Both the position numbers and the translations under genes were made by a program. A stretch of 64,000 nucleotides of DNA, taken from positions 1 through 64,000 of the forward strand of contig NZ_CP125640.1 of the NCBI RefSeq assembly GCF_030053155.1, read 5' to 3'. Of this stretch, positions 1 through 8,888 are shown piece by piece (position 1 is the stretch's first letter; each line of letters begins with the position of its first letter). The DNA comes from Rhizobium sp. BT03. GTDB lineage: Bacteria; Pseudomonadota; Alphaproteobacteria; Rhizobiales; Rhizobiaceae. The notes under the pieces were generated by a model. It made no database searches, had not been told where the DNA came from, and saw only the letters and a program-made list of their open reading frames with translations.

Positions 1-1185
1 ATGACGCTGTCGATGAACAGGCTCTCGCTTTCCCGCCGCAGCTTTCTGACCTCGGCCTGCTGTCTCGCCGCCGCTCCCGTCTTCACGCCGGTCACCTTCG
101 CGGCCATGCCAGGCGACAACCGCTTCGTCACCCTCGTGCTGCGCGGCGCGATGGATGGGCTGGATCTGGTGCAGCCCTATGGCGATGCCGGCTTTGCCGC
201 GCTCCGACCGACGCTGGCGCTGACGCCAGATACCGGGCTTCTCGATCTCGACGGGCATTTCGGCCTCAATCCCGCCGCCGTCGATCTGATGCCGCTCTGG
301 AAAAGCAAGGAGCTCGCCTTCGTGCATGCGGTGTCGACGCCCTATCGCGATCAGCGCAGCCATTTCGACGGACAGGACATGCTGGAATCCGGCGGCGAGC
401 ATGTCGCCGAGGAAAAGACCGGCTGGCTGAACCGGGCGCTTGCCGTCATTCCGCGCTCGAACGCGCGCAAGGCGATCGACGTCAATACCTCGACCGAACT
501 GATCCTCTCCGGACCGAACGACGTCGATGTCTGGGCGTCGGATTCCAATCTGGCGCCGGCGCGTGACGAGATGCAATTCCTGGCGCGGCTCTATGCCGGC
601 GATCCGCCGTTTGCCGCAGCACTCGCCGAGGCGACGCGGGCCGACAGCGCCGCGATGATGGTCGAGCCGGACGGTCAGCGCGGCGAAAAGGTTGCCGATG
701 TGGCAGAGCTTGCGGCCAATATGCTGAAAGGCGATTACCGCATCGCCAGCTTCTCCATCACCGGCTGGGACACGCATATCGGCCAGGCCGGCCAGTTCAA
801 GCGGCCGGCGCAGGATCTGGCGCAGGCGATCAACACGCTGAAGACGACGCTTGGGGCCGAGATCTGGGCAAAGACCGTGGTGCTTGCGATGACCGAATTC
901 GGCCGGACCGCCCGTCAGAACGGCTCCGCCGGCACCGACCATGGCACCGGCGGCTGCGCGCTGCTATCAGGCGGCGCCATCAACGGCGGCCGCATCCTCG
1001 GCCGCTGGCCCGGCATCGGCGACGGCCAATTGCTCGACGACCGCGACCTGATGCCGACCGCCGACATGCGCGAGGTGGCGGCGGCGATGCTCTATCGGCA
1101 GTTCGATGTCGGCGTGGGCGATCTGACGGGGAAAATCTTTCCGGGGTTGGGGTTTGATAAGGGGTCGCAGTTTTTGAAGGTGTGA
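1..1185 (+). CDS. DUF1501 family Tat-exported protein
   Basis: The 394-residue product starts with a twin-arginine export signal: SRRSFLTS near residues 11-18, then a hydrophobic stretch ending in an Ala-rich cleavage region around residue 35. The rest looks like a DUF1501 protein, with VLRGAMDGLD near residue 47 and AMTEFGRTARQNGSAGTDHG near residue 297, a pattern shared with the alkaline-phosphatase/sulfatase-like fold. Family members usually sit next to a DUF1800 gene and are exported folded; that partner would lie to the left, outside the window. The reading frame opens at base 1, so a start further upstream cannot be excluded; Met5 is another option. The substrate is unknown. Confidence 0.8.
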   Translation: MTLSMNRLSLSRRSFLTSACCLAAAPVFTPVTFAAMPGDNRFVTLVLRGAMDGLDLVQPYGDAGFAALRPTLALTPDTGLLDLDGHFGLNPAAVDLMPLWKSKELAFVHAVSTPYRDQRSHFDGQDMLESGGEHVAEEKTGWLNRALAVIPRSNARKAIDVNTSTELILSGPNDVDVWASDSNLAPARDEMQFLARLYAGDPPFAAALAEATRADSAAMMVEPDGQRGEKVADVAELAANMLKGDYRIASFSITGWDTHIGQAGQFKRPAQDLAQAINTLKTTLGAEIWAKTVVLAMTEFGRTARQNGSAGTDHGTGGCALLSGGAINGGRILGRWPGIGDGQLLDDRDLMPTADMREVAAAMLYRQFDVGVGDLTGKIFPGLGFDKGSQFLKV

Positions 1186-1259
1186 GGGGCGGCGATTTTC
1201 TTGCTCTTCTGAGTGACGGGCACTGTGCGGAGAGGCGGGGCGGCACGGCACCCGACCAG

Positions 1260-1398
1260 CCCTCATGGTGAGGAGGCCCGAAGGGCCGTCTCGAACCACG
1301 GGGGCGGGTGGCTTGGCGCCAAGCCAGCCTTGGCATTTGGCGAAGCGGGTGGCCAGCCTCGTCCTTCGAGGCCCCTGCGGGACGCCTCAGGATGAGGC
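1260..1398. repeat. Dispersed palindromic repeat, family A (full copy)
   Basis: The 346-bp gap between the DUF1501 gene and the next gene is mostly this element. Its arms are imperfect inverted repeats: CCTCATGGTGAGG at the left, and CCTCAGGATGAGG at the right, each followed inward by GC-rich sequence containing a TCGAA core. A half copy of the same family lies at 12941-12990. There is no ORF worth calling. It fits the short intergenic palindromic elements common in Rhizobiales genomes; whether it is still mobile cannot be judged. Confidence 0.7.
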
Positions 1399-1531
1399 TG
1401 TAGACAGGCGCGGGCTTGAGACGCAGATTTGTGGAGCAAGCCGCTGCCCGGCATCTTCGCTTCAAGCTCAGAGCGTTCGTCGCTGCAATCGATTCACTGG
1501 ATCGATTGCTCGGGCTTTGCCCGCCCGCTCC

Positions 1532-2119
1532 TCACCCCAGCACATCATAAAGCCGGAAGATGAAGCTGACTTGGTAGGCCAGGTTGGCGATGACGAAGGT
1601 GGTGTGGAAGCGGCGGTTGGGGGTCCAGGCGGCGAGGGCGCACAGCAGGATGTAGGCGATGTTGCGGGCGGGATATTCCCAGCCGAGTGAGAGAATACGC
1701 TCCGGCCCCTTGATCGCCGTGTCGAGGATATCGACGGCATAGATAAGACCGAGGATACCGAAGAACCATTTGCGGCGGGAAATGAAATATTCCTCGTAGC
1801 CGCCATATTCGTCGAGCGATGCCGGGAAGAGCAGGGCGCAGAGCAGGAAGAACAGGCTGCAGAAGCAGACGAGGAAGAGATAGATGCCGAAGCCGATGGC
1901 CGGCACGGCCTGCAGGCGGTATTCCCACCACCAGATATGGACGATGAACAGGAACAGCGACAGCGCCCAGCCGAGATGAACGGCATAGACCTTCGCCTTG
2001 CCGGGATGCTGAACGATGCCGGCAACGCCGGTCAGGAGCCGCGCCAGCGAAAGGCTGATGACCATGGCCATCACCACCTTGATGTGAAGGAAGACCTCCG
2101 GCGAGCCGACCGTTTCCAT
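1532..2119 (-). CDS. Conserved membrane protein, unknown function
   Basis: The product has 195 residues and about five or six hydrophobic segments, for example residues 10-35, 48-65, 73-100 and 117-133, separated by short charged loops. It looks like a polytopic inner-membrane protein. No enzymatic motif or named family is recognised. It starts 24 bp after the thioesterase gene on the same strand, so the two are probably co-transcribed with the thioesterase first. A purine-rich stretch (GGGGGATAAGGG) precedes the ATG and supports this start. Confidence 0.7.
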   Translation of the reverse strand: METVGSPEVFLHIKVVMAMVISLSLARLLTGVAGIVQHPGKAKVYAVHLGWALSLFLFIVHIWWWEYRLQAVPAIGFGIYLFLVCFCSLFFLLCALLFPASLDEYGGYEEYFISRRKWFFGILGLIYAVDILDTAIKGPERILSLGWEYPARNIAYILLCALAAWTPNRRFHTTFVIANLAYQVSFIFRLYDVLG

Positions 2120-2143
2120 CCCTTATCCCCCGGCGTTAACTTG

Positions 2144-2530
2144 TCACTCCGCGGGGACGATCTTCGGTTTGCCCTCTTCATCAAGCGCCACCATGATGAA
2201 GGTGCCGGCGGTGACTTTTTCCATCTTGGCGTAGCGGGAACGATGCGCCCAGGCTTCGACGATCAGCGTGATCGAAGTGCGGCCGACGCGGTCGATATCG
2301 GTATAGACCGACAGCGTATCGCCGATCTTGACCGGCAGTTCGAAGGCCATTTCCTTGACGGCGGCGGTGACGACGCGGCCCTTGGCGCGCTCGGCGGCGC
2401 GAATGCCGGAGGCAAGGTCCATCTGCGCCATGACCCAGCCGCCGAAGATATCGCCGGCCGGATTGGCATCGCCCGGCATGGCGAGCGTGCGCAGCGTCAG
2501 TTCGCCTCTTGGCTTGGCGGCATCGGTCAT
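2144..2530 (-). CDS. Acyl-CoA thioesterase, YciA-like hotdog fold
   Basis: This 128-residue protein has the single-hotdog acyl-CoA thioesterase layout. The motif GDANPAGDIFGGWVMAQMD (about residues 20-38) carries the conserved Asp and the helix-capping GG, and is followed by the strand pattern of the family. It should hydrolyse acyl-CoA to free acid and CoA in the cytoplasm, as YciA and ACOT enzymes do; chain-length preference cannot be read. Length matches the family (about 130). It precedes the small membrane protein gene in the same direction. The family call is firm, the physiological substrate open. Confidence 0.85.
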   Translation of the reverse strand: MTDAAKPRGELTLRTLAMPGDANPAGDIFGGWVMAQMDLASGIRAAERAKGRVVTAAVKEMAFELPVKIGDTLSVYTDIDRVGRTSITLIVEAWAHRSRYAKMEKVTAGTFIMVALDEEGKPKIVPAE

Positions 2531-2817
2531 TGAGGGGTCTCCATCTGGTGCGGCATCGGCCGACGATTCACTGAGAGCACCCTAGTGCAAAGGCCATGGG
2601 CTGTAAAAGACGGCATAGGAGGGTGCTGCAGGCGGCTTGGCGGAAAATTGTTGTCGCCGTTGTCGTTTGAAATTTCATTCGATTTCAAGCCTTTGATTTC
2701 CGGCACCCAAGACTCACCTTACGTTATTTAATCATCTTCTCATTAAACTTTACGCTCCAGTAATTCCGCTGCTTCAGTATGTGCGCGAATTCACATAGAA
2801 GAATCGCCGGGAACCTC

Positions 2818-4638
2818 ATGCGCAACATCAAGATTTCCACACGCCTTTACTGCCTCGTCGGCTTCACGCTTGCCGTGCTCGCGGCGACGATGGTGTTCTT
2901 TCTGAACTATTCCTATTCCGAGCTGCAGGCGGAGCGGAAGGCGGGGCTGGAGAAGATGGAGGCGACGGCGATCGGCATCTTCGACAAATATTACAAGATG
3001 GAGCAGGCGGGCACCCTGACCCGCGAGCAGGCCCAGGCGGCCGCCAAGGACGTGATCGGCGCGATGCGCTACGGCGCCGACGGCTATTTCTGGATCAACG
3101 ACATGCATCCGACAATGGTGATGCATCCGATCAAGCCGGCGCTCAATGGCACCGACATTTCGCAGATGAAGGATCCGAACGGCAAGTTCCTGTTCGTCGA
3201 ATTCGTCAACAAGGTGAAGAAGGACGGCAAGGGCTTCGTCGACTACTACTGGCCGAAGCCTGGCGCCGACGAGCCGGTGCTGAAATATTCCTATGTCGCC
3301 GGCTTCGAGCCCTGGGGCTGGATCGTCGGCACCGGCGTTTATGCCGATGACCTTGCCGCGCTCTATCGCCAGAATGCGATCTGGGCGGCGGTGCTCTGCC
3401 TACTCGGTGCGGCCGCCACGATTGCCATCGCCTATGCCATCGTGCGCAGCGTCACCGTGCCGATCGCCCGGCTGAAGACGGCGATGAACGCGATCGCCGC
3501 CGAAGAAGCATCGGTGGAAATCGCCGGCAGCGATCGTCGCGACGAAATCGGCCAGATGGCCAAGGCGCTTCTGGTGCTGCGTGATTCCGTCGACGAGCGC
3601 AGCGCGCTGCGCGGGCGGGAAGACGAGAGACAGCGGCAGATCGAAGACGAGCGCCGCGGCAACGAGGCAAGCCTGCGTTCGGCCTCCGAGCGGCAGACGC
3701 TTGCGATGCAGGCGCTCGGCGTCGGCCTGGAGAAGCTCGCCGGCGGCGACCTGACGGTTGCGATCGGCGACATCGGCGAGGATTACGCCAAGCTGAGAGG
3801 CGATTTCAACGCCGCCGTCGATGCGCTGAACGGCGTCATCCACGCGATCGCCGAATCGAGCCGCGTCGTCAACGAGAGCGCTTCCGACATCAGCGAAGCG
3901 ACCGGCAACCTGTCGAAGCGGACGGAACAGCAGGCGGCCGCACTCGAAGAGACGGCGGCAGCGCTCGACGAGATCACCGCCACGGTCAAGACGGCATCCG
4001 AGCGGGCGAACGAAGCGCGCGAGATGGTGGCCGAGACCAAGGCGAGCGCCGGACGCTCCGGCGACATCGTCCGCAACGCGGTGACGGCGATGGGCCGGAT
4101 CGAGGAATCGTCGAGCCGCATCAATCAGATCATCTCGGTCATCGACGAGATCGCCTTCCAGACGAACCTTCTGGCGCTGAATGCCGGCGTCGAGGCGGCG
4201 CGGGCGGGCGAGGCGGGCCGCGGCTTTGCCGTCGTCGCCCAGGAAGTGCGCGAACTCGCCCAGCGTTCGGCCAATGCGGCCAAGGAGATCAAGGAACTGA
4301 TCAGCCGGTCGGCGACGGAGGTCGAGGGCGGGGTGGCGCTGGTTCGCTCGACGGGTGAGGCGCTGCTCGAGATCGAGGCGCTGGTCAACCAGGTTAACGA
4401 TCACGTCGCCTCGATCGCGACCGCGGCACGCGAACAGTCGACCGGGCTGAACGAGATCAACGGTTCCGTCAACCATATGGACCAGATGACGCAGCAGAAT
4501 GCCGCAATGGTCGAGGAGACGACGGCGGCAAGCCGCACGCTCGCCGACGAGAGCACCCAGCTGAAGACGCTGCTTTCGAATTTCCGCCTGCGCGGGGCAG
4601 GGCAATCGCCTGGAGCCCGGTACACACGGGCAGCGTGA
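2818..4638 (+). CDS. Methyl-accepting chemotaxis protein with single Cache domain
   Basis: The protein has about 606 residues. An N-terminal membrane helix (residues 9-30) is followed by a periplasmic single-Cache region with the motif [17 protein letters not shown], a second helix around residues 187-208, a HAMP domain and a cytoplasmic signalling domain. The signalling hairpin contains the MCP core [20 protein letters not shown] near residue 440. It should pass periplasmic ligand sensing to CheA/CheW; sCache_2 receptors often bind small organic acids, but the ligand here is unknown. I chose the ATG at 2818 because the helix begins right after it; an in-frame ATG at 2779 would add 13 atypical residues. 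A terminator follows 15 bp after the stop. Confidence 0.92.
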   Translation: MRNIKISTRLYCLVGFTLAVLAATMVFFLNYSYSELQAERKAGLEKMEATAIGIFDKYYKMEQAGTLTREQAQAAAKDVIGAMRYGADGYFWINDMHPTMVMHPIKPALNGTDISQMKDPNGKFLFVEFVNKVKKDGKGFVDYYWPKPGADEPVLKYSYVAGFEPWGWIVGTGVYADDLAALYRQNAIWAAVLCLLGAAATIAIAYAIVRSVTVPIARLKTAMNAIAAEEASVEIAGSDRRDEIGQMAKALLVLRDSVDERSALRGREDERQRQIEDERRGNEASLRSASERQTLAMQALGVGLEKLAGGDLTVAIGDIGEDYAKLRGDFNAAVDALNGVIHAIAESSRVVNESASDISEATGNLSKRTEQQAAALEETAAALDEITATVKTASERANEAREMVAETKASAGRSGDIVRNAVTAMGRIEESSSRINQIISVIDEIAFQTNLLALNAGVEAARAGEAGRGFAVVAQEVRELAQRSANAAKEIKELISRSATEVEGGVALVRSTGEALLEIEALVNQVNDHVASIATAAREQSTGLNEINGSVNHMDQMTQQNAAMVEETTAASRTLADESTQLKTLLSNFRLRGAGQSPGARYTRAA

Positions 4639-4653
4639 GTTAAACGACAGATC

Positions 4654-4677
4654 AAAGGCCGCGAAAGCGGCCTTTTT
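4654..4677 (+). terminator. Rho-independent terminator after the chemoreceptor gene
   Basis: A 9-bp perfect stem (AAAGGCCGC / GCGGCCTTT) with a GAAA tetraloop merges into a run of five T on the plus strand. It lies 15 bp past the chemoreceptor stop codon. Confidence 0.92.
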
Positions 4678-4789
4678 CCCCTCCGTCGCGTTCAGATTGT
4701 GCCGGTAAGTTTTCATTCACCGTTTTTAACTAAAATTGGAGTGAGTTTTTTCTGTCACTGCCCAGTCGGCCTGCGGAAGCGATAAGAGT

Positions 4790-6103
4790 ATGGCGTTTGT
4801 TTCCTTTCCACGGCGATCCCTTTTGCCTCTGCTGCTCTCGGTGGCGCTGACCACATGTTCGATCAGCGACGGGCTCGTGCCGCCAGCCAATGTCGACAGC
4901 GGAACCAGGGTCAGCTCGATCTCGCCGGCACGGGGCGCAGCCCGGATGGCGCCTGCCGTGCGCATGGCGCGTGCGGAGCGCCTCGCGCCCGCGGAAAGCC
5001 AGGCCTCCTATCCCGTCTCCAGTGCGCCCGTCGGCAACAGCCAGGGTTCCGTCGATTATCTCGACACGCCGAACCTTGCCGGCACCGGTCATGCCGCCCC
5101 AAAGGCGCAGAACGGGCGCAGGCTGCCGATGATCGACAGCGACGAGGCGCTGGCGGCGGGCCAGCCGAGCGACAATTGGGGCGGCACGCAGAACCTTGCG
5201 ATCCCTTCCGGCGGCGTCAATATGGATGACGAACTCGGAGCTGAACCCGTCGTCGGGTTGGCGCAGGAGCAACAGCAGCAGATCGCCGAGGGCAATGCGA
5301 CAGAGCCCGTCGTCGACGGGATCGGCACCGACAATCCGACGCAGCTGAACCAGTCCGCACCGCAGGCAATGCCGCAGCCGGCGGCACAGGCGCAAATGAG
5401 CCGGGCGCCCGCCTGGAACGACGGCAGCCCTGTGGTGGCGCCGACGCGCGTTCCGGAAGAGGACGAAAGCGAAGAGGTCGCGATGCTGCGGCCGAACAAT
5501 CCGATGATGAGCGAGCCGGCAGCCCCCGTCGATCCGAGCGTCATGCCGGCCTCCGAGCTTGCCTGCCGGCGCGAGCTGAAGCGCATGGGTGTGCTCTTTG
5601 ACGAGAAGCCGCCGATCTCGAACGGGCCGGCCTGCCAGGTGCCGTATCCGGTATCGCTGAAGGGGCTTTCCGGCAATATCGGCGTCAAGCCGGCGGTGAC
5701 GCTGAACTGCCAGGTGACGCTCGCCTTCGCCAAATGGGTGAAGAACGAGCTGGCGCCGTCCGCCCGCTACCGCTACTGGAGCGGCATCAGAACGATCCAG
5801 CCGCTCGGAGGCTATTCCTGCCGTCGCATGAACAACAGCCGGCAGCGATACAATCCGATGTCGGAACACGCCCGCGGCAACGCCATCGACGTCGGCAAGT
5901 TCGTGCTGAAGAACGGCCACGAGATCGACGTGCGCAAGAAGGGGCTGTTTTCGCTGCGCGAGGGTCGGCTCCTGAAGGCGGTGCGCACCGATAGCTGCCG
6001 CTATTTCAACACGGTGCTCGGGCCGGGCAGCAACCCCGAACACTGGAACCACTTCCACTTCGACCTTCGCTCCCGCAAGAGCGGCAAGGTCTATTGCGAC
6101 TGA
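4790..6103 (+). CDS. Extensin-like C-terminal domain lipoprotein, possible peptidoglycan peptidase
   Basis: This 437-residue protein begins with a hydrophobic leader and an LTTC lipobox-like site (Cys23), so it is probably a lipoprotein. A long Pro/Gln/Ala-rich low-complexity linker (residues 40-250) precedes a compact C-terminal domain of the extensin-like type (about residues 255-437). That domain carries HARGNAID near residue 361 and HWNHFHFD near residue 418, the H-x6-D...HxH layout of M15/LAS-type zinc D,D-peptidases, so a cell-wall hydrolase role is a reasonable inference. Paired cysteines suggest disulphides. It stands alone between the chemoreceptor and a small hypothetical gene. Confidence 0.82.
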   Translation: MAFVSFPRRSLLPLLLSVALTTCSISDGLVPPANVDSGTRVSSISPARGAARMAPAVRMARAERLAPAESQASYPVSSAPVGNSQGSVDYLDTPNLAGTGHAAPKAQNGRRLPMIDSDEALAAGQPSDNWGGTQNLAIPSGGVNMDDELGAEPVVGLAQEQQQQIAEGNATEPVVDGIGTDNPTQLNQSAPQAMPQPAAQAQMSRAPAWNDGSPVVAPTRVPEEDESEEVAMLRPNNPMMSEPAAPVDPSVMPASELACRRELKRMGVLFDEKPPISNGPACQVPYPVSLKGLSGNIGVKPAVTLNCQVTLAFAKWVKNELAPSARYRYWSGIRTIQPLGGYSCRRMNNSRQRYNPMSEHARGNAIDVGKFVLKNGHEIDVRKKGLFSLREGRLLKAVRTDSCRYFNTVLGPGSNPEHWNHFHFDLRSRKSGKVYCD

Positions 6104-6240
6104 TATGCTTTGCCTTGAACCGTGCTGCGCGGGTGCGGCTGTTGTCGCGGCAAATAGGCCCGCTGGCAGAAAATGGTTCATCCCTGCCGTCCGGCGCGTT
6201 ATAGATCGGTCGGGCGGTTTGCCGTTTGAGAGTTGGATCC

Positions 6241-6588
6241 ATGAGCTATGATTTCCATGTCGGCCAGAAGGTCGTCTGCATCAACGACACCTTCAAGCAT
6301 GTCAGCATCGACCAGCTCATTCGCAAAGGCGAGATCTATACGATCCGCTGGGTGGGTGAATACACCCATTATGTCGACGGCACGTTCATCGGGGTGAAGC
6401 TCGCGGAAATCCATCGCGGCAATGACGACGGGCCGGAAGGTTACGGTGCGGCCGACATGCCCTATCGCGCGACGCGCTTCCGGCCACTGGTGAAGGACAA
6501 GATCGCATCGCTGCGCAAGCTTCTGGCGCCGACGCCGGATGCACCGGTCGAGCCGAAGGAAAGGGTCAAGAAAAAAGAGAAGGTCTGA
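6241..6588 (+). CDS. Conserved small protein, unknown function
   Basis: The 115-residue product has an N-terminal beta-rich part (DFHVGQKVVCIND, then GEIYTIRWVGEY) resembling a small SH3-like barrel. Its C-terminus is highly basic and ends in alternating Lys/Glu. No family is recognised. I start at the ATG at 6241; a TTG at 6226 in frame would add five residues with no gain. It has no predicted signal peptide and is likely cytoplasmic. Confidence 0.65.
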   Translation: MSYDFHVGQKVVCINDTFKHVSIDQLIRKGEIYTIRWVGEYTHYVDGTFIGVKLAEIHRGNDDGPEGYGAADMPYRATRFRPLVKDKIASLRKLLAPTPDAPVEPKERVKKKEKV

Positions 6589-6698
6589 GGGCCGCTCCGG
6601 CAATATCCGCTTTTCCGGGTGTCATGCCGGTGACCGCGCGATTGTGCCGCCGTGTGGCCTGTGCGACAGTTCGTGCTGGACATGCCGAGGAGGGGCCG

Positions 6699-7319
6699 GT
6701 GCGGGTGATTTCGAAGATCCTGGCGCTTTGTGCCGCCATCGCTTTTGCTATTGCAGCAACAGGAACGGCGGCGGCCGATGCGCTTGTTTTCAACTATCAC
6801 GGATGGCAGGTCGATCTCACCAATGCAAGGGGGGCGGAACCCGATCGGGAGATGGTCACGGCCGTCAAGCGGCAGCTCGACATCGTCGAGCATGTCGATC
6901 TGAAGCCCGACATTCTCAAGTTCATGCGGACGATCCGGATCTGGGCCAATCCCGCTGCTGCGGGTTTCGGGCCTGGCCATTACAGCAGCAAGACCGGTAT
7001 CGACCTGCGCGTCAGGGGGCTCGAGCCCGACAAACCGATCATCCTGCATGAGCTTCTCCATGCTTATAACGACCGGATGCTCCCAGGCGGATTTGGCAAT
7101 TCCGACATCAAACAATTCTTCAATAGCGGTCGGGCGCTCTGGCCGGGCGATTCCTATATGATGAGCAATGACCGGGAATTCTTCGCTGTGACGGCAAGCG
7201 TCTATCTGTTCGGCGATATCGACCGGCCGCCCTATTCACGCAGCCAGCTCAAAACCAACCAGCCGCGATACTACCAGTGGCTTGCCACGCTGTTCGACGA
7301 CGGCCGGCCGCGATCCTGA
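6699..7319 (+). CDS. Secreted protein with HExxH zinc-metalloprotease motif
   Basis: The gene encodes about 206 residues with a clear Sec signal peptide (hydrophobic run ending GTAAADA). The mature part contains ILHELLHAYND, an HExxH zinc site; a downstream NDREFFAV segment could supply the third ligand Glu, as in gluzincins. No named family is certain. The start is one of two in-frame GTG codons at 6699 or 6705, because a strong Shine-Dalgarno (GAGGAGGGG, 6687-6695) lies just before them; the upstream ATG at 6624 would bury the signal peptide. The exported location and the motif suggest a periplasmic or extracellular peptidase, not shown here. Confidence 0.65.
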   Translation: MRVISKILALCAAIAFAIAATGTAAADALVFNYHGWQVDLTNARGAEPDREMVTAVKRQLDIVEHVDLKPDILKFMRTIRIWANPAAAGFGPGHYSSKTGIDLRVRGLEPDKPIILHELLHAYNDRMLPGGFGNSDIKQFFNSGRALWPGDSYMMSNDREFFAVTASVYLFGDIDRPPYSRSQLKTNQPRYYQWLATLFDDGRPRS

Positions 7320-7333
7320 AAGGCGCGATCCGA

Positions 7334-8131
7334 TCAGGCGGGTTTTCTGCTGAGGAACAGCCCGGTCTCCTTGCTGACATCGAGCGCGCCGCTGCCTTGC
7401 CTGAAGGCATCGGTGATCGCGTGGCGGAAGCGGGTAAGCTGAGGCTCGTCGGCGCCTTCGCCGGGCGGATAGGAGGTCAGGGCCAGGAAGACATCCTCCG
7501 GCTCGGTAATCCGCATGCTTGCCGGATACTGCGACATGGCGACGTTTCCGAACTGTGACTGCATCATTTGCTCGGCGGCGGCGTATCCAAAGGCTTCGGC
7601 GGCCGGATCGGTCGGCGCGCTACCGAAGACGGTCGTCAGGCGATAGATTTCGCGCATGTTGCCGATGCCGTTGGTGGTGACGGCGAGAAAGCCGCCAGGC
7701 TTCAGCACCCTTGCCATCTCCGCGATGCCGGCGGCCGGATCGGGCAGGTGATAGAGCATGTGCATGGCGATCACGAAATCGAAGACGCCGTCCTCGAAGG
7801 GGAGTGCTGCGGCATCGGCCCGGCGGCCTTGAACGGAAGCGAAGGGCAGTGCGCTGCAGCGCGCCACCGCCTCGTCGACCATGCCCGACGAAAGGTCGGC
7901 GAGCGTCAGCTGCAGATCTTTCGGCAGAAGGCCTGCCGTTGCCGCCCAGAACCATGCCGGCCCACAGCCGACATCGAGCACGCGATCTCCCGGTTTCAGG
8001 GGCAGTTGCGCGGCAACCCATGGAAACCAGCCCGTTTCGGCGATGGTATATTCGGTATGGAGCCTGGCGCGGGCGGCAAGCTTGCGGCTGTCGCCATACT
8101 GCACTGCATTGCCTTCGGTTATGGAGGACAT
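7334..8131 (-). CDS. Class I SAM-dependent methyltransferase
   Basis: The 265-residue protein has a Methyltransf_11-type Rossmann domain. Motif I is VLDVGCGPAW (residues 51-60), and later motifs are recognisable: DFVIAMHMLYHLPDP and VLKPGGFLAVTTNG. It transfers methyl from S-adenosylmethionine to an unknown small molecule. The ATG at 8131 has a good ribosome site (AAGGCGGAG) and gives the natural N-terminus; a start at 8218 would add 29 unlikely residues. It is divergent from ohr, so both promoters lie in 8132-8385, but nothing else links it to peroxide defence. Confidence 0.82.
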   Translation of the reverse strand: MSSITEGNAVQYGDSRKLAARARLHTEYTIAETGWFPWVAAQLPLKPGDRVLDVGCGPAWFWAATAGLLPKDLQLTLADLSSGMVDEAVARCSALPFASVQGRRADAAALPFEDGVFDFVIAMHMLYHLPDPAAGIAEMARVLKPGGFLAVTTNGIGNMREIYRLTTVFGSAPTDPAAEAFGYAAAEQMMQSQFGNVAMSQYPASMRITEPEDVFLALTSYPPGEGADEPQLTRFRHAITDAFRQGSGALDVSKETGLFLSRKPA

Positions 8132-8271
8132 CTCAACTCCGCCTTCTCGTGAGGCCCCGAGCCTCGAGGCGGAGCCTATAGAGGGCTTCGTTCCCGGACA
8201 AGACGTGAATATGCGCAACCGGTCGAGCCTGCCTGCATGCCGCCCCCTGACGTTTTTCGTCTGCGCAAAAT

Positions 8272-8355
8272 AAATCGGATCCGATTAAATCGGAATGTTG
8301 TTGACATCGAATTTGGCTCGGCGTATTAGAGCGCATCCGATTTAAGCGGATGCGC
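8272..8355 (+). promoter_or_regulatory. ohr promoter with likely OhrR operators
   Basis: A near-consensus promoter is visible: TTGACA at 8301-8306, 17 bp, TATTAG at 8324-8329. Just upstream lies ATCCGATTAAATCG (8279-8292), which recurs exactly in front of ohrR at 11108-11121. At the expected transcription start sits a perfect inverted repeat, GCGCATCCG-7-CGGATGCGC (8331-8355), whose centre also reads CCGATTTAAG. The shared sequence and its position around the promoter make it the likely OhrR binding site; the protein contact is inferred. Confidence 0.78.
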
Positions 8356-8385
8356 TACAAATGATCAAACCCGAAGGAGACGACA

Positions 8386-8781
8386 ATGACTGAGAAGCTT
8401 CTTTTCGCCGGCAAGACCCATATCGCCGGCGGCCGTAACGGCTATGCACGCAGCAGCGACGGCACGCTCGACATCAAGCTGCCGCAGCCGCATCCGGCGG
8501 CCGAAAACCTGTTCGGCGCCGCTTGGTCGGCTTGCTATATCGGCGCCATCGAGCTCGCCGCCGCGCAGCGGAAGATCACGCTGCCAGCCGGTCCCGAGGT
8601 CGATGCCGAGATCACGCTCAACGGCGATAACGGCTCATATTTCCTGCGTGCACGGCTCGATGTCAGCCTTGCAGACATCGATCGCGAGATCGCAGAGGAA
8701 CTGATCGAGGCAGCCCATGGCATCTGCCCCTATTCCAAGGCGGTTCACGGCAATATCGACGTCGAAACCAGGCTCGTCTGA
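8386..8781 (+). CDS. ohr: Organic hydroperoxide resistance protein
   Basis: This 131-residue protein is an Ohr-subfamily member of the OsmC fold. The two redox cysteines are in place: Cys50 in AAWSACYIGAIE and Cys114 in GICPYSKAVHGN. It reduces organic and fatty-acid peroxides in the cytoplasm, normally with lipoyl-dependent recycling. Length is typical. It is preceded by a strong promoter with likely OhrR operators, while its presumed regulator gene lies 1.8 kb away with two unrelated genes between, instead of directly adjacent as in many genomes. Confidence 0.93.
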   Translation: MTEKLLFAGKTHIAGGRNGYARSSDGTLDIKLPQPHPAAENLFGAAWSACYIGAIELAAAQRKITLPAGPEVDAEITLNGDNGSYFLRARLDVSLADIDREIAEELIEAAHGICPYSKAVHGNIDVETRLV

Positions 8782-8819
8782 ACAGGAAGGGCCGGCCTCG
8801 CGCCGTCATCTTCAAGCGG

Positions 8820-8850
8820 GGGTCTGCCGATCGGCGGCAGACCCGTTTCT
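8820..8850 (+). terminator. Probable terminator after ohr
   Basis: A 9-bp perfect stem, GGGTCTGCC / GGCAGACCC with a 7-nt loop, is followed by GTTTCT. The T tract is weak, so it may also just stabilise the 3' end of the ohr mRNA. Confidence 0.5.
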
Positions 8851-8888
8851 GAGCCGGCAGCAACCCCTGCCGATCCGGAGGATATGCC

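Noticed and set aside
3400..4716. 438-codon minus-strand frame
   Set aside because: Shadow of the chemoreceptor signalling domain.
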